From Elymus sibiricus (lineage: Eukaryota > Streptophyta > Magnoliopsida > Poales > Poaceae), in NCBI GenBank assembly GCA_039707655.1, contig CM077671.1, positions 301,754,509-301,818,508 of the forward strand: 64,000 nucleotides of DNA. Direction: 5' to 3'. The position numbers and the translations under genes were made by a program. Shown in pieces: positions 1 through 9,529 of the stretch. The notes under the pieces are model-generated. The model saw only the letters and a list, made by a program, of their open reading frames with translations. It had not been told where the DNA came from and made no database searches. Within the stretch, counting starts at the first letter, position 1, and each line of letters opens with the position of its first letter.

Positions 1-1897
1 AATAGTCATCATATTCAGCTTCCATAATGTGGTTTTGTGCTACTGCCAGGATCCTAGGATCACGCAAGTCAAATGCTGTGCCAGTAATGGTCCAGCCACC
101 ACTGCACACACCAAAAAAAGAAGTAAACAACAATTGAATACTATAAACGGGATACCAGACATACAGAATAAAATAACTTGTGAAGTAGAATCAAGTATCA
201 ATGTCTTGAATGAAACAAAATTATGCCATGCCTTATATCGATGGTAGTTTCGTCAGGATGGGGTCTGGGAGGTGCAGTGTACCCATGTTCATACGGCTGC
301 AGTAAGGTGATTTCCAACAACTGTTCAGGATCATATCAGGGGGAAGGGGCATAAATCATCTAAAAATAAATTCACCTCATGGCAGATTTCACATGTCACA
401 TCTCCTTTCTCATTGCACCATCTTTGTACACAAGCCCTATGCGCATACTGCACAAAATAAAATATGTGAGAACATTATCCATGCACTTGGTAATTTACCT
501 AGGGAGAGACCCAAATTTTATCAAAAAGGTAAAAAAATAACTTCATAAACATATTGGACAAGCATTGCAACAAATCCAAGAATCAACGAGATCTATTCAG
601 TTAGGACATAAGGATGGTGTGGACACAGATGGAACAGAGAGAAAGCTTGATTCCACCTTTCAGGTACAAATATAAGAAAAATGCCTGATTTACTGGGAGA
701 GAGTTAACAAAGAATAGAGCACTACTAAGTACAAACATCCAATTTCGTTCAGGTTTCAAAGAATCGTGACATAATCAATCCAGGACGAATCGCATTTGCA
801 AATTGCCTATGGTCCATAGACATGTCAAATGCATAAGCAAAAAATAAGGTCCTAAGCATGATGATTAGAGAACACATGAGCAATCTTCAACAAAACAAAA
901 GAACAAAAGAACTCTTTTACTGGAGAGGTAGTTCACAAAGAATAGAGCACTACTAAGTAGAAACATCCAATTTCGTTCAAGTTTCAAAGAATCGTGACAT
1001 ATCAACCCAGGACGAATCACATTTGCAAATTGCCTATTGTCTATCTTAAATGGTCCATACACACGTCAAATGCATAAGCAAAACATAAGGTCCAAAGCAT
1101 GATGATTAGAGAACACCACGAGGAATCTTCAACAAAATATGGATGCAAAGAGAACTATGTCATGAAGGATAAATAGTACAACAGTATAACTACGCAATGA
1201 ACTAAGCTCTGAGATAGGAAAAACAATGATTCTTTAGTCAGTTCTTGTTTAACAAGATATACTTGAGTACCTGCTAAATTGATAAAGCTGCAAAACAATG
1301 AGGTAACTGGAATATTATGAGAATTATGCTGCTTGTGGTGGTAACATGAGCACAATATTTGGAGTTTTTTTTTTCAAATGTCTTTGGGAAGTTAATCAAA
1401 TCAGTGTCCCAAGCAATAGCCGTCATTTAAAGGATAGTGTTGACCCCTAATCAAACAAATGAGAAGGCCAGATTGACTAACAGAGAACCACATATAAACT
1501 ACCAAACAAATGCTCTAAGGAAGATACCAAATAGACATATAGGTAAACACTGGTGCAACAAGTTAATCTTGTCAAATGTGAATTAATAGCAATAAGAACA
1601 TCAAGTAACAAAAACCAGAGTTTATTGAATGATGTGAACCTTTACACTGCCGGTGCAAGCACAGGGGCTCTCTAGATTCTTAATGTCATCTTCCTCCTGA
1701 CAAATACGGCACTCCGTCATCTGCACAAGAGGTTCTTCTTCAGGAACCATGCTGTCTCCAACTGCAAAAAAGGAATGCCCTGTAATGGGCAGTGCAGTGG
1801 TGTCCCTCGATGAGGAGCTCTTGGGTGCTCCAGTGACCTCAATGGGTTCAGGCACCATTAGGCGATCAACATTGAGCATTAGATGATCCTTCACCAT
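1..1897 (-). CDS. RING-CH (RINGv/MARCH-type) E3 ubiquitin ligase, C-terminus outside window
   Basis: Four coding exons read leftwards: 1640..1897, 376..447, 232..296 and 1..101, the last open at the window edge. The start at 1897 is preferred because it lies five bases after a likely splice acceptor (TTACTTAG) and has G at -3 and +4; an in-frame ATG at 1921 would fall inside that intron. Joined in frame, the exons give a C4HC3 RING-CH finger: CRIC, CAC, HRAC, CEIC with the expected seven residues between CAC and H. It is followed by GYTAPP and ITGTAFDLRDPRI, typical of the plant DUF3675 region after RINGv. Family knowledge: membrane-anchored E3 ligases that pass ubiquitin from an E2, with C-terminal transmembrane helices. 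Those helices would lie left of position 1. The intron between exons 3 and 4 is GC-AG (donor GC at 231-230). No break is seen in the visible part. The substrate is unknown. Confidence 0.88.
690..1140. repeat. Tandem duplication inside an intron of the RING-CH gene
   Basis: Two adjacent diverged copies of about 210-225 bp, near 690-900 and 917-1140. Both contain the blocks AGAATAGAGCACTACTAAGT, CATCCAATTTCGTTCA and GCATGATGATTAGAGAACAC in the same order. The remainder of the 448-1639 intron shows no coding or recognised element. Confidence 0.75.
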
Positions 1898-3289
1898 TGC
1901 TACTAAGTAACAATTTTTCAAACAAAAGAACTCTTTTAAAGATCCTGTTAGATCTGCTCAGAGTCCGGAATCCGATTGCTAAACAAATCTTAGTGTCCTG
2001 CTAGGAAGAGAAAAAAAAAGGATTCAACAAATGACATGATTTCTTATAAACACTCACAACAGAATAGTCATGTAACAGCTGAAAACCTACAATTCAACAA
2101 TTACGAAGCGGATGAAGAAATTTTCCTATTTCCACAATGAGGCACCAGCGTCCTTGGTGAGAGATAAGAGGCACCAAATATTCGAGCTCCACCTTTCTGC
2201 ACGAAAGTTATGCTTTCAGTAAAAACAGGAACTATTAACGTCTAAATTAGATTAACGCGCAACGAGACTCAAATAAAGCAATCGGTAAGTTCAAAAATAA
2301 TGTTTCTACTTTCCACAAACACTTTAAACCGCTTACTATATGTAAAACAACTTTGTTCTCCAAATAGCAGTGCCCATCCCAACATTTTGAAGTAATACGA
2401 ATGTTTCCACAAAGATTGGCAGACTAATCTTCGATAGTTTTCTTCAAGATGGCCTCACATATCATAGGCAGTGGAAACCAATATAGTAAATAATGGATAC
2501 TAGCAAAAGAAATTAAAGGCATAGCATTCCAATCCTCCCAAATTTTAATCACAGAACCACATTCCTAGCACAACAATTATACAGATGTATCATATGCACC
2601 CCTTGTGCCAATGAAAATCAGCTTGAAGCCTATCAAATTACTATGGCTAAAAACTGACTAAAAGTGCCGTTTAAAACGGCGGAATGCAAGACAAAAGTCA
2701 CATTGCAAAACAACGTTGTTTCACCCAATCTGGGTTGACGAGAACTTAAGGATGCTCCCACCATCGTCCTCAATTTTATCAACCAAGAGTATGCTAGACG
2801 AGGGATGAAAAGACTAACACATCAATAATCATCTCTCCCAAGGAAACACTATCTAATACAGTACTAATATTCATCTATACCAACTGCGTATAGCAGAGCG
2901 CACCCCAATCAAAATTTCAGCGACGGGATTAGTTTCCCCGTACGCCTTTTGCCCTTTAGACGGCGAAATGTCGTCTAAACCATCAAACCCAAGCCCGGAT
3001 TCCAGCGAAACGAGACGCACCGACAGCCTCCGAATCCCGAATCGCGGAGCCCCCAACGCCGCAATCGGCCACCACGGCACCGAATTCGCAGAAACCTCCG
3101 CCCAAATTCGCTTCTCCCACCACGAAATGTCCACGCCGACGACCGATTCCGCGCAAATCAACGCGGCCACACAGAGACGCCACAGGACCGAATCTCGCCT
3201 CCCCCCGCGGCAGAATCCCAACGCGACGCGACGCAGCGCAGCGGCCGATTCGAAGGAAATCGCAGGTAAAACCCGGGGAAATGGAGGAA
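1898..3289 (-). other. Probable 5' leader intron of the RING-CH gene
   Basis: No credible coding exon is seen here. The stretch runs from the acceptor just upstream of the ATG at 1897 to a GC-rich block at 2930-3540 that looks like a promoter/5' UTR. A donor candidate (CTCG followed by GTAACC) lies near 3298. Overlapping open frames on both strands at 2870-3550 are a product of GC richness. The intron is inferred, not shown by transcript evidence. Confidence 0.35.
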
Positions 3290-3402
3290 TTTGGTTACCG
3301 AGGGTAGAACTCCAGCGGCGTAGTGCGGGCTCCGGCCTCCTCCTCCTCCTCCTCCTCGATCTCGCCCTGTCCCGTGCGGTGGGGCGCTTGCCAATATATG
3401 CC
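3290..3402 (-). promoter_or_regulatory. Candidate TATA box and 5' UTR of the RING-CH gene
   Basis: On the minus strand a TATA-like CATATATTGG at 3391-3400 is followed by a GC-rich leader with an eight-fold GAG/GGA trinucleotide run (3339-3360) and a splice-donor-like GGTAACC near 3298. This order (TATA, purine triplet leader, donor) is common in plant genes with a leader intron. Inferred. Confidence 0.35.
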
Positions 3403-3599
3403 GGCAATCACGACGGGGGCGGGGCCCGCGGGCGGGTAGGTCGCCTTCCACGCAGCAGCGCGACGCTCGGCTCGGACCGGCCCTACCTGGCAGCGAGAGT
3501 GGCCAGCCTACGGCGCCCTGGCCGTGCAGCGTCGTCCAACAAGAAACGAAAATAAAACACAGTACTACAAGATTGTGACGCTAGAAAAACTTATTCATA

Positions 3600-4560
3600 T
3601 GCGGTAGTATGATGAAAAGAGAGAGGGGGGTGCGGGAGAAATTTTTATTTTTATTGGGTAGCAGGTTTGGCGCTCACCCGGGCAGGCACCGGCGTTCCCT
3701 TGTAAATGGTGAAGGGGGAGGGGCAGCCCCTGGGAGGTAGGAGCCAATATTGGGACAAAACAACATCTTTAGCACATGCCGGAGGCTTTTCTTGGCGCGC
3801 CCTGCAATAGCATTGGTTCGGGAACACGTTTGCGTGAGATGCTATTATGAGGGTGGCATGGTCCTATTTTTTGCAAAGGATGAAAAAAATGGTGTTTGAA
3901 TTTGTGAGCCTCTTCTTTCAAATGTACTCCCTCTGCAACTAGATGTAAGACGTTTTGTAGAGGTTGTACATCCGTAGGGATTATTTTGTCAAGGAACATA
4001 TTTTAGAAAATGTGTGATGTTTTTTTTCAATGTGGAAGTACATCAAATCTAGGGGAAATGCTCAACAGAACCTGGGTCCATGTGAACCCATTTTTCTAGA
4101 AATCGTAGTGGAAATTGTGTTTCTAAGTTTGAAAAAAACATAAAAACAAATAACATACGTAGGTCTTGAGTAGGTACTCACCCACTAAAAACTTTCATAG
4201 TACAAAATTATGGCCATTTGCGCCCTGTGTGAAAATAATTTGTACTCATTCAGATCCATATTAATTGTTGCTGATTTACTACACTTTGTAGTAAATCAAC
4301 GCTAATTCATATTGATGGGAGGGAAAAGCTTTCTTATAATGAAATATAAGAAAGCTACAATATAGGTTTAATAACTTGTATCGTAACTTCCTCGTTCTCT
4401 AAACACAAAGTGATCACAATACAACTATAAAATTATTTTATGCAAATTATTTGATTTGTAGAATTGAACCATGTACAATTTTTCCTTGAAGATTCTTCAT
4501 ACTATATTTTAAAATATTATCCCCATTTTGTATCAGACATCTTTGAACAATTCTTTCGCT
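3600..4560. other. Intergenic stretch, no gene; possible Stowaway remnant
   Basis: AT-rich DNA without a credible ORF. A fragment at about 3924-3965 (TACTCCCTCTGCAACTAGAT then TAAGACGTTTTGTAGAG) resembles the terminal part of Triticeae Stowaway MITEs, but no second terminus was found. The block 4260-4310 contains an imperfect inverted repeat around TTTACTACACTTTGTAGTAAA, a potential hairpin. Otherwise nothing recognised. Confidence 0.3.
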
Positions 4561-4564
4561 ATAA

Positions 4565-6544
4565 TCGGCTTGGAGGGGCTCGGGTTCCCAGCCGCCGCCC
4601 CAAGGTCGCCCCCAAGCCGGCGATTTCGGCCCATTTTCGTCGAAGATTCGGCCCAAATACGGCCCAAATTCGGCGCTCTTTCGGCATAAATTCAACAGAA
4701 ACTAATTTTTTATGCCAAAGTTCATCACAGAAATTAATACAAATCAAATAGTTCAATGAAGCAAGCTCATACTTTCAACATAAATTAAAACAAATCGAAC
4801 TAGACGTTGCCCTTGAGCCTCCATAGGTGCTCCACCAGATCGTCCTGCAGTTGTTGATGCACCTGTGAGTCTCGGATCTCCTGGCGCATATTGAGGAAGG
4901 CAGCCCATGTTGCCGGTACCTGGTGATCAACAACTGCAAGAGGTCCCTGCCTGAAATATGGTTCAGTGTCAAACACTGGCTCTTCCCGCTCGCTCTCAAT
5001 GATCATGTTGTGCAAGATGACACAACAATTCATGACCTCCCACATCTGCGATTTCGACCAGGTCAGAGCGGGGTACCGGACAACAGCAAATCGATATTGG
5101 AGCACACCAAATGCTCGCTTGACATCTTTCCTGCAAGCCTCCTGACACTTAGCAAAGTGTGACTTCTTTGGCGCCACAGGTTTTGAGATAGTCTTCACAA
5201 ATGTGGACCATCTCGGATAGATACCATCTGCTAGATAGTATCCCTTGTTGTAGTGGCGCCCATTGACCTTAAAGTTCACCGGAGGAGCATGACCTTCAAC
5301 AAGCTTGGCGAAGACATTCGAGCACTGCAATACGTTGATGTCATTGTGAGTTCCTGGCATACCAAAGAAGGAGTGCCAAATCCGTAGGTCATGTGTGGCT
5401 ACTGCCTCAAGTACCACACTGCAACCTCCTTTGGCGCCTTTGTACATCTCCTGCCAAGCAAATGGGCAGTTTTTCCATGCCCAATGCATGCAGTCGATGC
5501 TTCCAAGCATCTCAGGAAATCCTCTTGCTGCATTCTGTGCTAGGATCCGAGCAGTGTCTTCAGCATTGGGTGGTCGCAAATACTGTGGTCCAAACACTGC
5601 CACCACTGCCCTGCAGAACTTGTACAAACACTCAATGGTGGTGGACTCGGCCATGCGTCTATAGTCTTCTTGTATATCACCGGGAGCTCCGTATGCAAGC
5701 ATCCTCATAGCTGTGGTGCACTTATGGAGTGAGGAGAATCCAACTGTGCCGATGCAATCCTTCTTGCAAATGAAATAGTTGTCGAACTCCCGGATGGCAT
5801 TCACAATCCTGAGGAAGAGCTTCCGGCCCATCCGATAACGGCGCCGAAATACTTTCTCACCGTGCAGAGGAGTGTCGGCGAAGTAGTCGGCGTAGAGCAT
5901 GCAATAGCCCTCCATTCGATGCCTCTGTTTGCTCTTGCGGTGGTCCGGCGCCGAGCCATCTCACCGAGGCTTGGCATTGTTCGCGAACAGGCCGGCCAGC
6001 ACGGCGAGGATCATGAGGTGTTCCTCGTCGGCGGTGTCGGCCTCGGCTTCCTCCTCCAACAGAGCCACGAACGCCTCCTCGTCGTCCGAGTCCATGGCCG
6101 AACAGGCAAATCGCCGAACACCTTGTGGGCGTGGTGGGCAGGCAGCCGTCGGTGCCCCGCCTGCGTGGTGGCCGTCGGAGAGCGGGGATGGACGGGATGG
6201 AGGCTGAAGCGAATCCGGCGGGAAAATGGCCTTTTTCTAGCGGCGGCGTAGCGGCGGTGGACAGGCGGGCGGCGCCGGAGTCGGCATGGTGGCGAGGCAC
6301 GAGGGGCGAGTCTGGCGATGAAAAGGGCGAATCTCGCCTGACAGTTGTGTCCCACGCGCCGCTTTTCCTTCCGCCGGAGTCCCCAAGTGACCCCAGTGCG
6401 CTGGGTTCGGCCTAGGATCGCCGGCCCAATAAAAGGGCCCAACCGGCGAAAATCGGCGTCCTGGGGGGCGTCTGGGGTTTTTTTTCGACGCTGGCGATTA
6501 AAAAGTGGCCTGGGGGACTGTTGGGGGCGCGGCTGGAGATGCTC
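4565..6544 (-). mobile_element. PIF/Harbinger DNA transposon, decayed
   Basis: The right terminus reads, on the minus strand, GAGCATCTCCAGCCGCGCCC starting at 6544, the common end of Triticeae Harbinger elements, and is followed by TTA at 6545-6547, the trinucleotide these elements duplicate on insertion. The left boundary is approximate: subterminal GC-rich sequence with CCGCCGCCCC and GGCGATTT is present from about 4565, but the canonical tip is missing. It encloses a transposase pseudogene at 4800-6095. It lies between the RING-CH and PPR genes, a gene-proximal position usual for this superfamily. Confidence 0.8.
4800..6095 (-). pseudogene. Harbinger transposase (DDE_Tnp_4 / Plant_tran family), inactive
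   Basis: The frame starts at the ATG at 6095 (MDSDDEEAFVALLEEE, acidic N-terminus) and reads to 4800, about 430 codons. A TGA at 5961-5963 interrupts it about 45 codons in; an internal ATG at 5915 opens the remaining 371 codons. The DDE nuclease region is visible: GSIDCMHW (first D), [12 protein letters not shown] (second D) and [12 protein letters not shown]. In relatives the last motif is normally VERAFG, so the third catalytic Glu is replaced by Lys (AAG at 5118-5120). Both lesions can be explained by loss of a CpG (CGA to TGA, GTCGAG to GTCAAG). The partner Myb-like ORF2 of autonomous Harbingers is not seen. The element cannot cut DNA with this protein. Confidence 0.85.
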
Positions 6545-6547
6545 TTA

Positions 6548-6906
6548 CTGTCATAAGCCAGATAACGATGTCTATTAAAATATATAAGCAAACACCAAAT
6601 TCCTGTTTTGAGGGGAAATTCCAGAAAATTGGATACAACTTGGCTGTTCAGTTATCAGCAAAGTTGCATCAAGAGCATTGCTAGAATTTTCGTACATCAG
6701 CTGTACGACACTTTTCCATCACCCTTCAATGGAATGGCCAGACCAATATCCTACGCATGATTCTAGTATTGTACAGAGGTTGTCCTGAAAATGTCGGACG
6801 CAAAGCAATTTCGGACAGAGGTTGTACAGAGGTTGCATCAACGGCTAGACACGGCACAATCAACAGACGCAAACGTATCATCGTGTAAAGAATGCAAACT
6901 ATGTAA
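6548..6906. other. 3' flank of the PPR gene
   Basis: Probable 3' UTR and short intergenic DNA between the Harbinger end and the PPR stop codon. A 12-bp direct repeat GTACAGAGGTTG occurs twice near 6771 and 6823. No other feature is recognised. Confidence 0.4.
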
Positions 6907-8403
6907 TCATTCAGCATCAATAAACGAAATCCCGTCAATAAGTCCACATTTTCTCATGTTGAGATTCAATTCATGGACAATGCTACAAGCCCGATCATAT
7001 TCTGGGCAAGAATCATCCCCAGAGATGAAGCGACGCACCAGCCCCCCGACCTCGATGCAGCTCTCACCTGCCATCTTCTTCATCCCCCCTTCCCTCATCA
7101 CCCTCCTCGCCTTCGCCGCCTCGTCCCACGATCCAATGTCGGAGTAGATGTTTGCGACCATCACATAGTTCCCGCTTCTCCTGGGCTCCAGCTCAAGCAA
7201 TCTCTCCTGCACCTTGCTGACAATGTCAATGCAGTCCTTGGAGCTGTGCATCTGGCAGGCGCCCAACAATGTCCTCCATACAACCGGGTCAGCCTCGAGA
7301 GGCATGTCCATAACAAAATCATAAGCTTCCTGGAGGCGACCGTTGCGCCCTAGGACATCAACCATGGCACTGTAGTGTTTCATCATTGGCTCGATCCTGT
7401 ATACATGCTGCATTTCACGGAAAAACTGCCGTCCCTCGTCGACCAGCCCAGCATGGCTACATGCGCAGAGCAGCCCGAGGAATGTGACATAATTGGGCGC
7501 AACCGATGCACCCTTCATTCCTTCGAACAGCTTGAGCGCTTCCCGGGCTAATCCATTCTGTGCAAACCCCTGGATCATTGCGCTCCAGGTCCAGACATTC
7601 CGCGCCGGCATCCTCTCAAACAAGCGCCAGGCATAAGTTACCAACCCACACTTTGCATACATGTTCACTGCCGCCGTGCCAAGCTGAAGCGTCATGTCCA
7701 GCTGCCGGGCGATGACCTGCCCATGCGCCCACTTGCAGAGCGGCAAGTTGCCAAGCTCGGCCGCGGCGGACATCATGCACACGAGCGTGGTCTGGTCGGG
7801 CTCGAACCCGGCCTCTTCCATCGCAGAGAACAGACCAACGCACCGGTCGTGGCAGTCGTTGTCCACGCAGGCAGTGAGCGCCGTGTTCCAGGACACCACG
7901 GTCCGGCGCGGCATTTCGTCGAACACTTGCATGGCGCGCGCCGGTTGGCCACAGGCCGAGTAGGCGGCCATTAGGGCGTTCCGCACGTAGACCACGGCGC
8001 AGTCTAAGCCGTCCTTCACGGCCTCCGCGTGTGTGGAGGCGGCGAGGGGAAGGGATCCCGGCGCGAGGCGCGCGAGGGCCTTGAGAACGTGCGGGAGCGT
8101 GTGCGCGTCAGGGCTTAGGCCGCTGCGGCGGAGGTGGACGAAGAGGCGGGCCGCTGCGGCGGGATCGGGCGAGGAGGCGAGTGGGGGAAGGAGCAGGTTG
8201 AAGAGAGCGAGGGGCGGAGAGGGGAGGGACAGGAGGAGGCGCTGCGCGAGGTGGAGGTGGGGAGAGGGCAGGGAAATGAGGCGGCGGAGGAGGATAGGAC
8301 CGAGGGAGGGGAGGCGGCCTGAAGTGAGGAGGTTGGCGTGGAGCTGCCGTATTTGCTGCACGGTGGCGGCGCCGGCGATGAGAGCGGCCAGGGAAGTGGC
8401 CAT
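6907..8403 (-). CDS. PLS-class pentatricopeptide repeat protein, E/E+ subgroup
   Basis: Uninterrupted single-exon frame of 498 codons from the ATG at 8403 (MATSLAALIAGAATVQQIRQ), where homologous PPR proteins usually begin. The frame is open to an ATG at 8508, but those 35 residues are low in similarity to the family. Successive 31-36-residue PPR units are visible, for example VSWNTALTACVDN, YVRNALMAAYSACGQ, LGTAAVNMYAKCGL, WTWSAMIQGFAQNG and YVTFLGLLCACSHAGLVDEG. They are followed by the E domain (YVMVANIYSDIGSWDEAAKA, GESCIEVGG) and an E+ tail; there is no DYW deaminase domain. Family knowledge: such proteins bind organellar RNA in a sequence-specific way and direct C-to-U editing with a DYW partner supplied in trans. 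The N-terminus is Arg/Ser/Leu rich with few acids, compatible with plastid or mitochondrial import. The RNA target is unknown. Confidence 0.92.
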   Translation of the reverse strand: MATSLAALIAGAATVQQIRQLHANLLTSGRLPSLGPILLRRLISLPSPHLHLAQRLLLSLPSPPLALFNLLLPPLASSPDPAAAARLFVHLRRSGLSPDAHTLPHVLKALARLAPGSLPLAASTHAEAVKDGLDCAVVYVRNALMAAYSACGQPARAMQVFDEMPRRTVVSWNTALTACVDNDCHDRCVGLFSAMEEAGFEPDQTTLVCMMSAAAELGNLPLCKWAHGQVIARQLDMTLQLGTAAVNMYAKCGLVTYAWRLFERMPARNVWTWSAMIQGFAQNGLAREALKLFEGMKGASVAPNYVTFLGLLCACSHAGLVDEGRQFFREMQHVYRIEPMMKHYSAMVDVLGRNGRLQEAYDFVMDMPLEADPVVWRTLLGACQMHSSKDCIDIVSKVQERLLELEPRRSGNYVMVANIYSDIGSWDEAAKARRVMREGGMKKMAGESCIEVGGLVRRFISGDDSCPEYDRACSIVHELNLNMRKCGLIDGISFIDAE

Positions 8404-8842
8404 GCCATGGAATGCTCGTGCTCGACGCTGGCACGCCGTTTGCGCAGGTACACCGCGGCTGTTTTCGTTGGGCTGGGCTGGAGTGAAATGCCCCGGTGGT
8501 CGGTCCATAAACTAGATTAAAATGCACATTTTAGTCTAGTGTGTGGCTCCAAAATTGTGCAGCTGCTCGGTTTAGTTTATCGGAAACGCTTGCCTTGAAC
8601 TTATGGATTCCACGCGAGCGTCCGCCGCCTCCGTGGCCGGACCTCCGCAGCAAGTCCACTCCCATTGGCACTCAGGCATGATTTTGCCGGTGGTGGCGAT
8701 GTCTAGGCCGGTCGATAGGTCGAGGAACAAGATCGGGGCGGGCACGACTGACTCTGGGTGAGCTGCGTCGTCGTGTAGGAATAGGCGGATGTGATGGCTG
8801 CCGGTGGGTGGGAGGAAGAGTGTGCCATGAACGACGACAGGA

Positions 8843-8942
8843 GGGGGGGGGGGGGGGGGGGGGGGGAGTCCGGCCCCGCTAGTGAAAGGCCTAGCAGTTC
8901 AAATCGGCTCGCCGGATCTGACTAGGGGGGGGGGGGGGGGGG
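8843..8942. repeat. Two long poly-G tracts
   Basis: Runs of 24 G (8843-8866) and 18 G (8925-8942), 58 bp apart, on the same strand. They could form G-quadruplexes and are also a known cause of assembly error. Confidence 0.9.
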
Positions 8943-9049
8943 TGACATTGCGCATCAAAGTTAGAGGAACCGAAGCGGCGGAGGGTGGTGTTGTCGCATG
9001 ATAAGACGATCCTAACAGCGAACACGACCATGAGCGGAGATGCTTTGTG

Positions 9050-9265
9050 TTTGCAACAAAAGGCATGTTGCAATTGCAACAAGGCTCTTATTGCAAAAGG
9101 CCTGTTGTAGCCTCACGAAAAAACTCATTTTTTTTGCAATAAGACATATGTTGTGAATTCTTTTTGCAACAAGAGCTCGGTAGCAAAAAAAAAATCTACA
9201 ACAAGACCTCTATTGCGAATTTTTGCAACGAGGCCTCTACTCTAGAAAATACCGCAACAAAACAT
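9050..9265. repeat. Degenerate TTGCAACA-type short repeats
   Basis: About ten variants of a 7-12-bp word appear in 215 bp: TTGCAACAAAAGGC, TTGCAATTGCAACAAGG, TATTGCAAAAGGCC, TTGCAATAAG, TTTGCAACAAGAG, TTTGCAACGAGGCC and CCGCAACAAAAC, some in inverted order. No element ends were identified. Confidence 0.6.
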
Positions 9266-9529
9266 TTTTTGCAAAGATGGTTGGTCACATGGGTAGATCG
9301 GATGGCCATGCGCAACTTCATCCAATGGTCTGGGAGGTGGTCAATCTTTTTATTTTATCCGTCGACCGACGTGTAACAGGTTTAAGTGATACACTATGAT
9401 CTTTCCTAAAAAAAAGGTGATACACCATGATCTAAAAATAGTCCAGGGAGGAACATATAGACAAATCTTGATAAGGTTCTAAGAGGAAAATAAGGACCAA
9501 GTTTTTTGTAGTTGGAATCATTGTAGTTT

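Noticed and set aside
2871..3555. Overlapping open frames of 60-195 codons on both strands
   Set aside because: GC-rich promoter/leader DNA with Arg/Pro/Ser-biased, non-conserved-looking translations; fits a 5' UTR region better than a gene.
4260..4310. A complete MITE around the TTTACTACA hairpin
   Set aside because: Only an inner inverted repeat is visible; no terminal repeats or TSD could be defined.
8033..8527. Open frames opposite and in other frames of the PPR gene
   Set aside because: Shadow frames of a GC-rich coding sequence; low-complexity Arg/Pro products.
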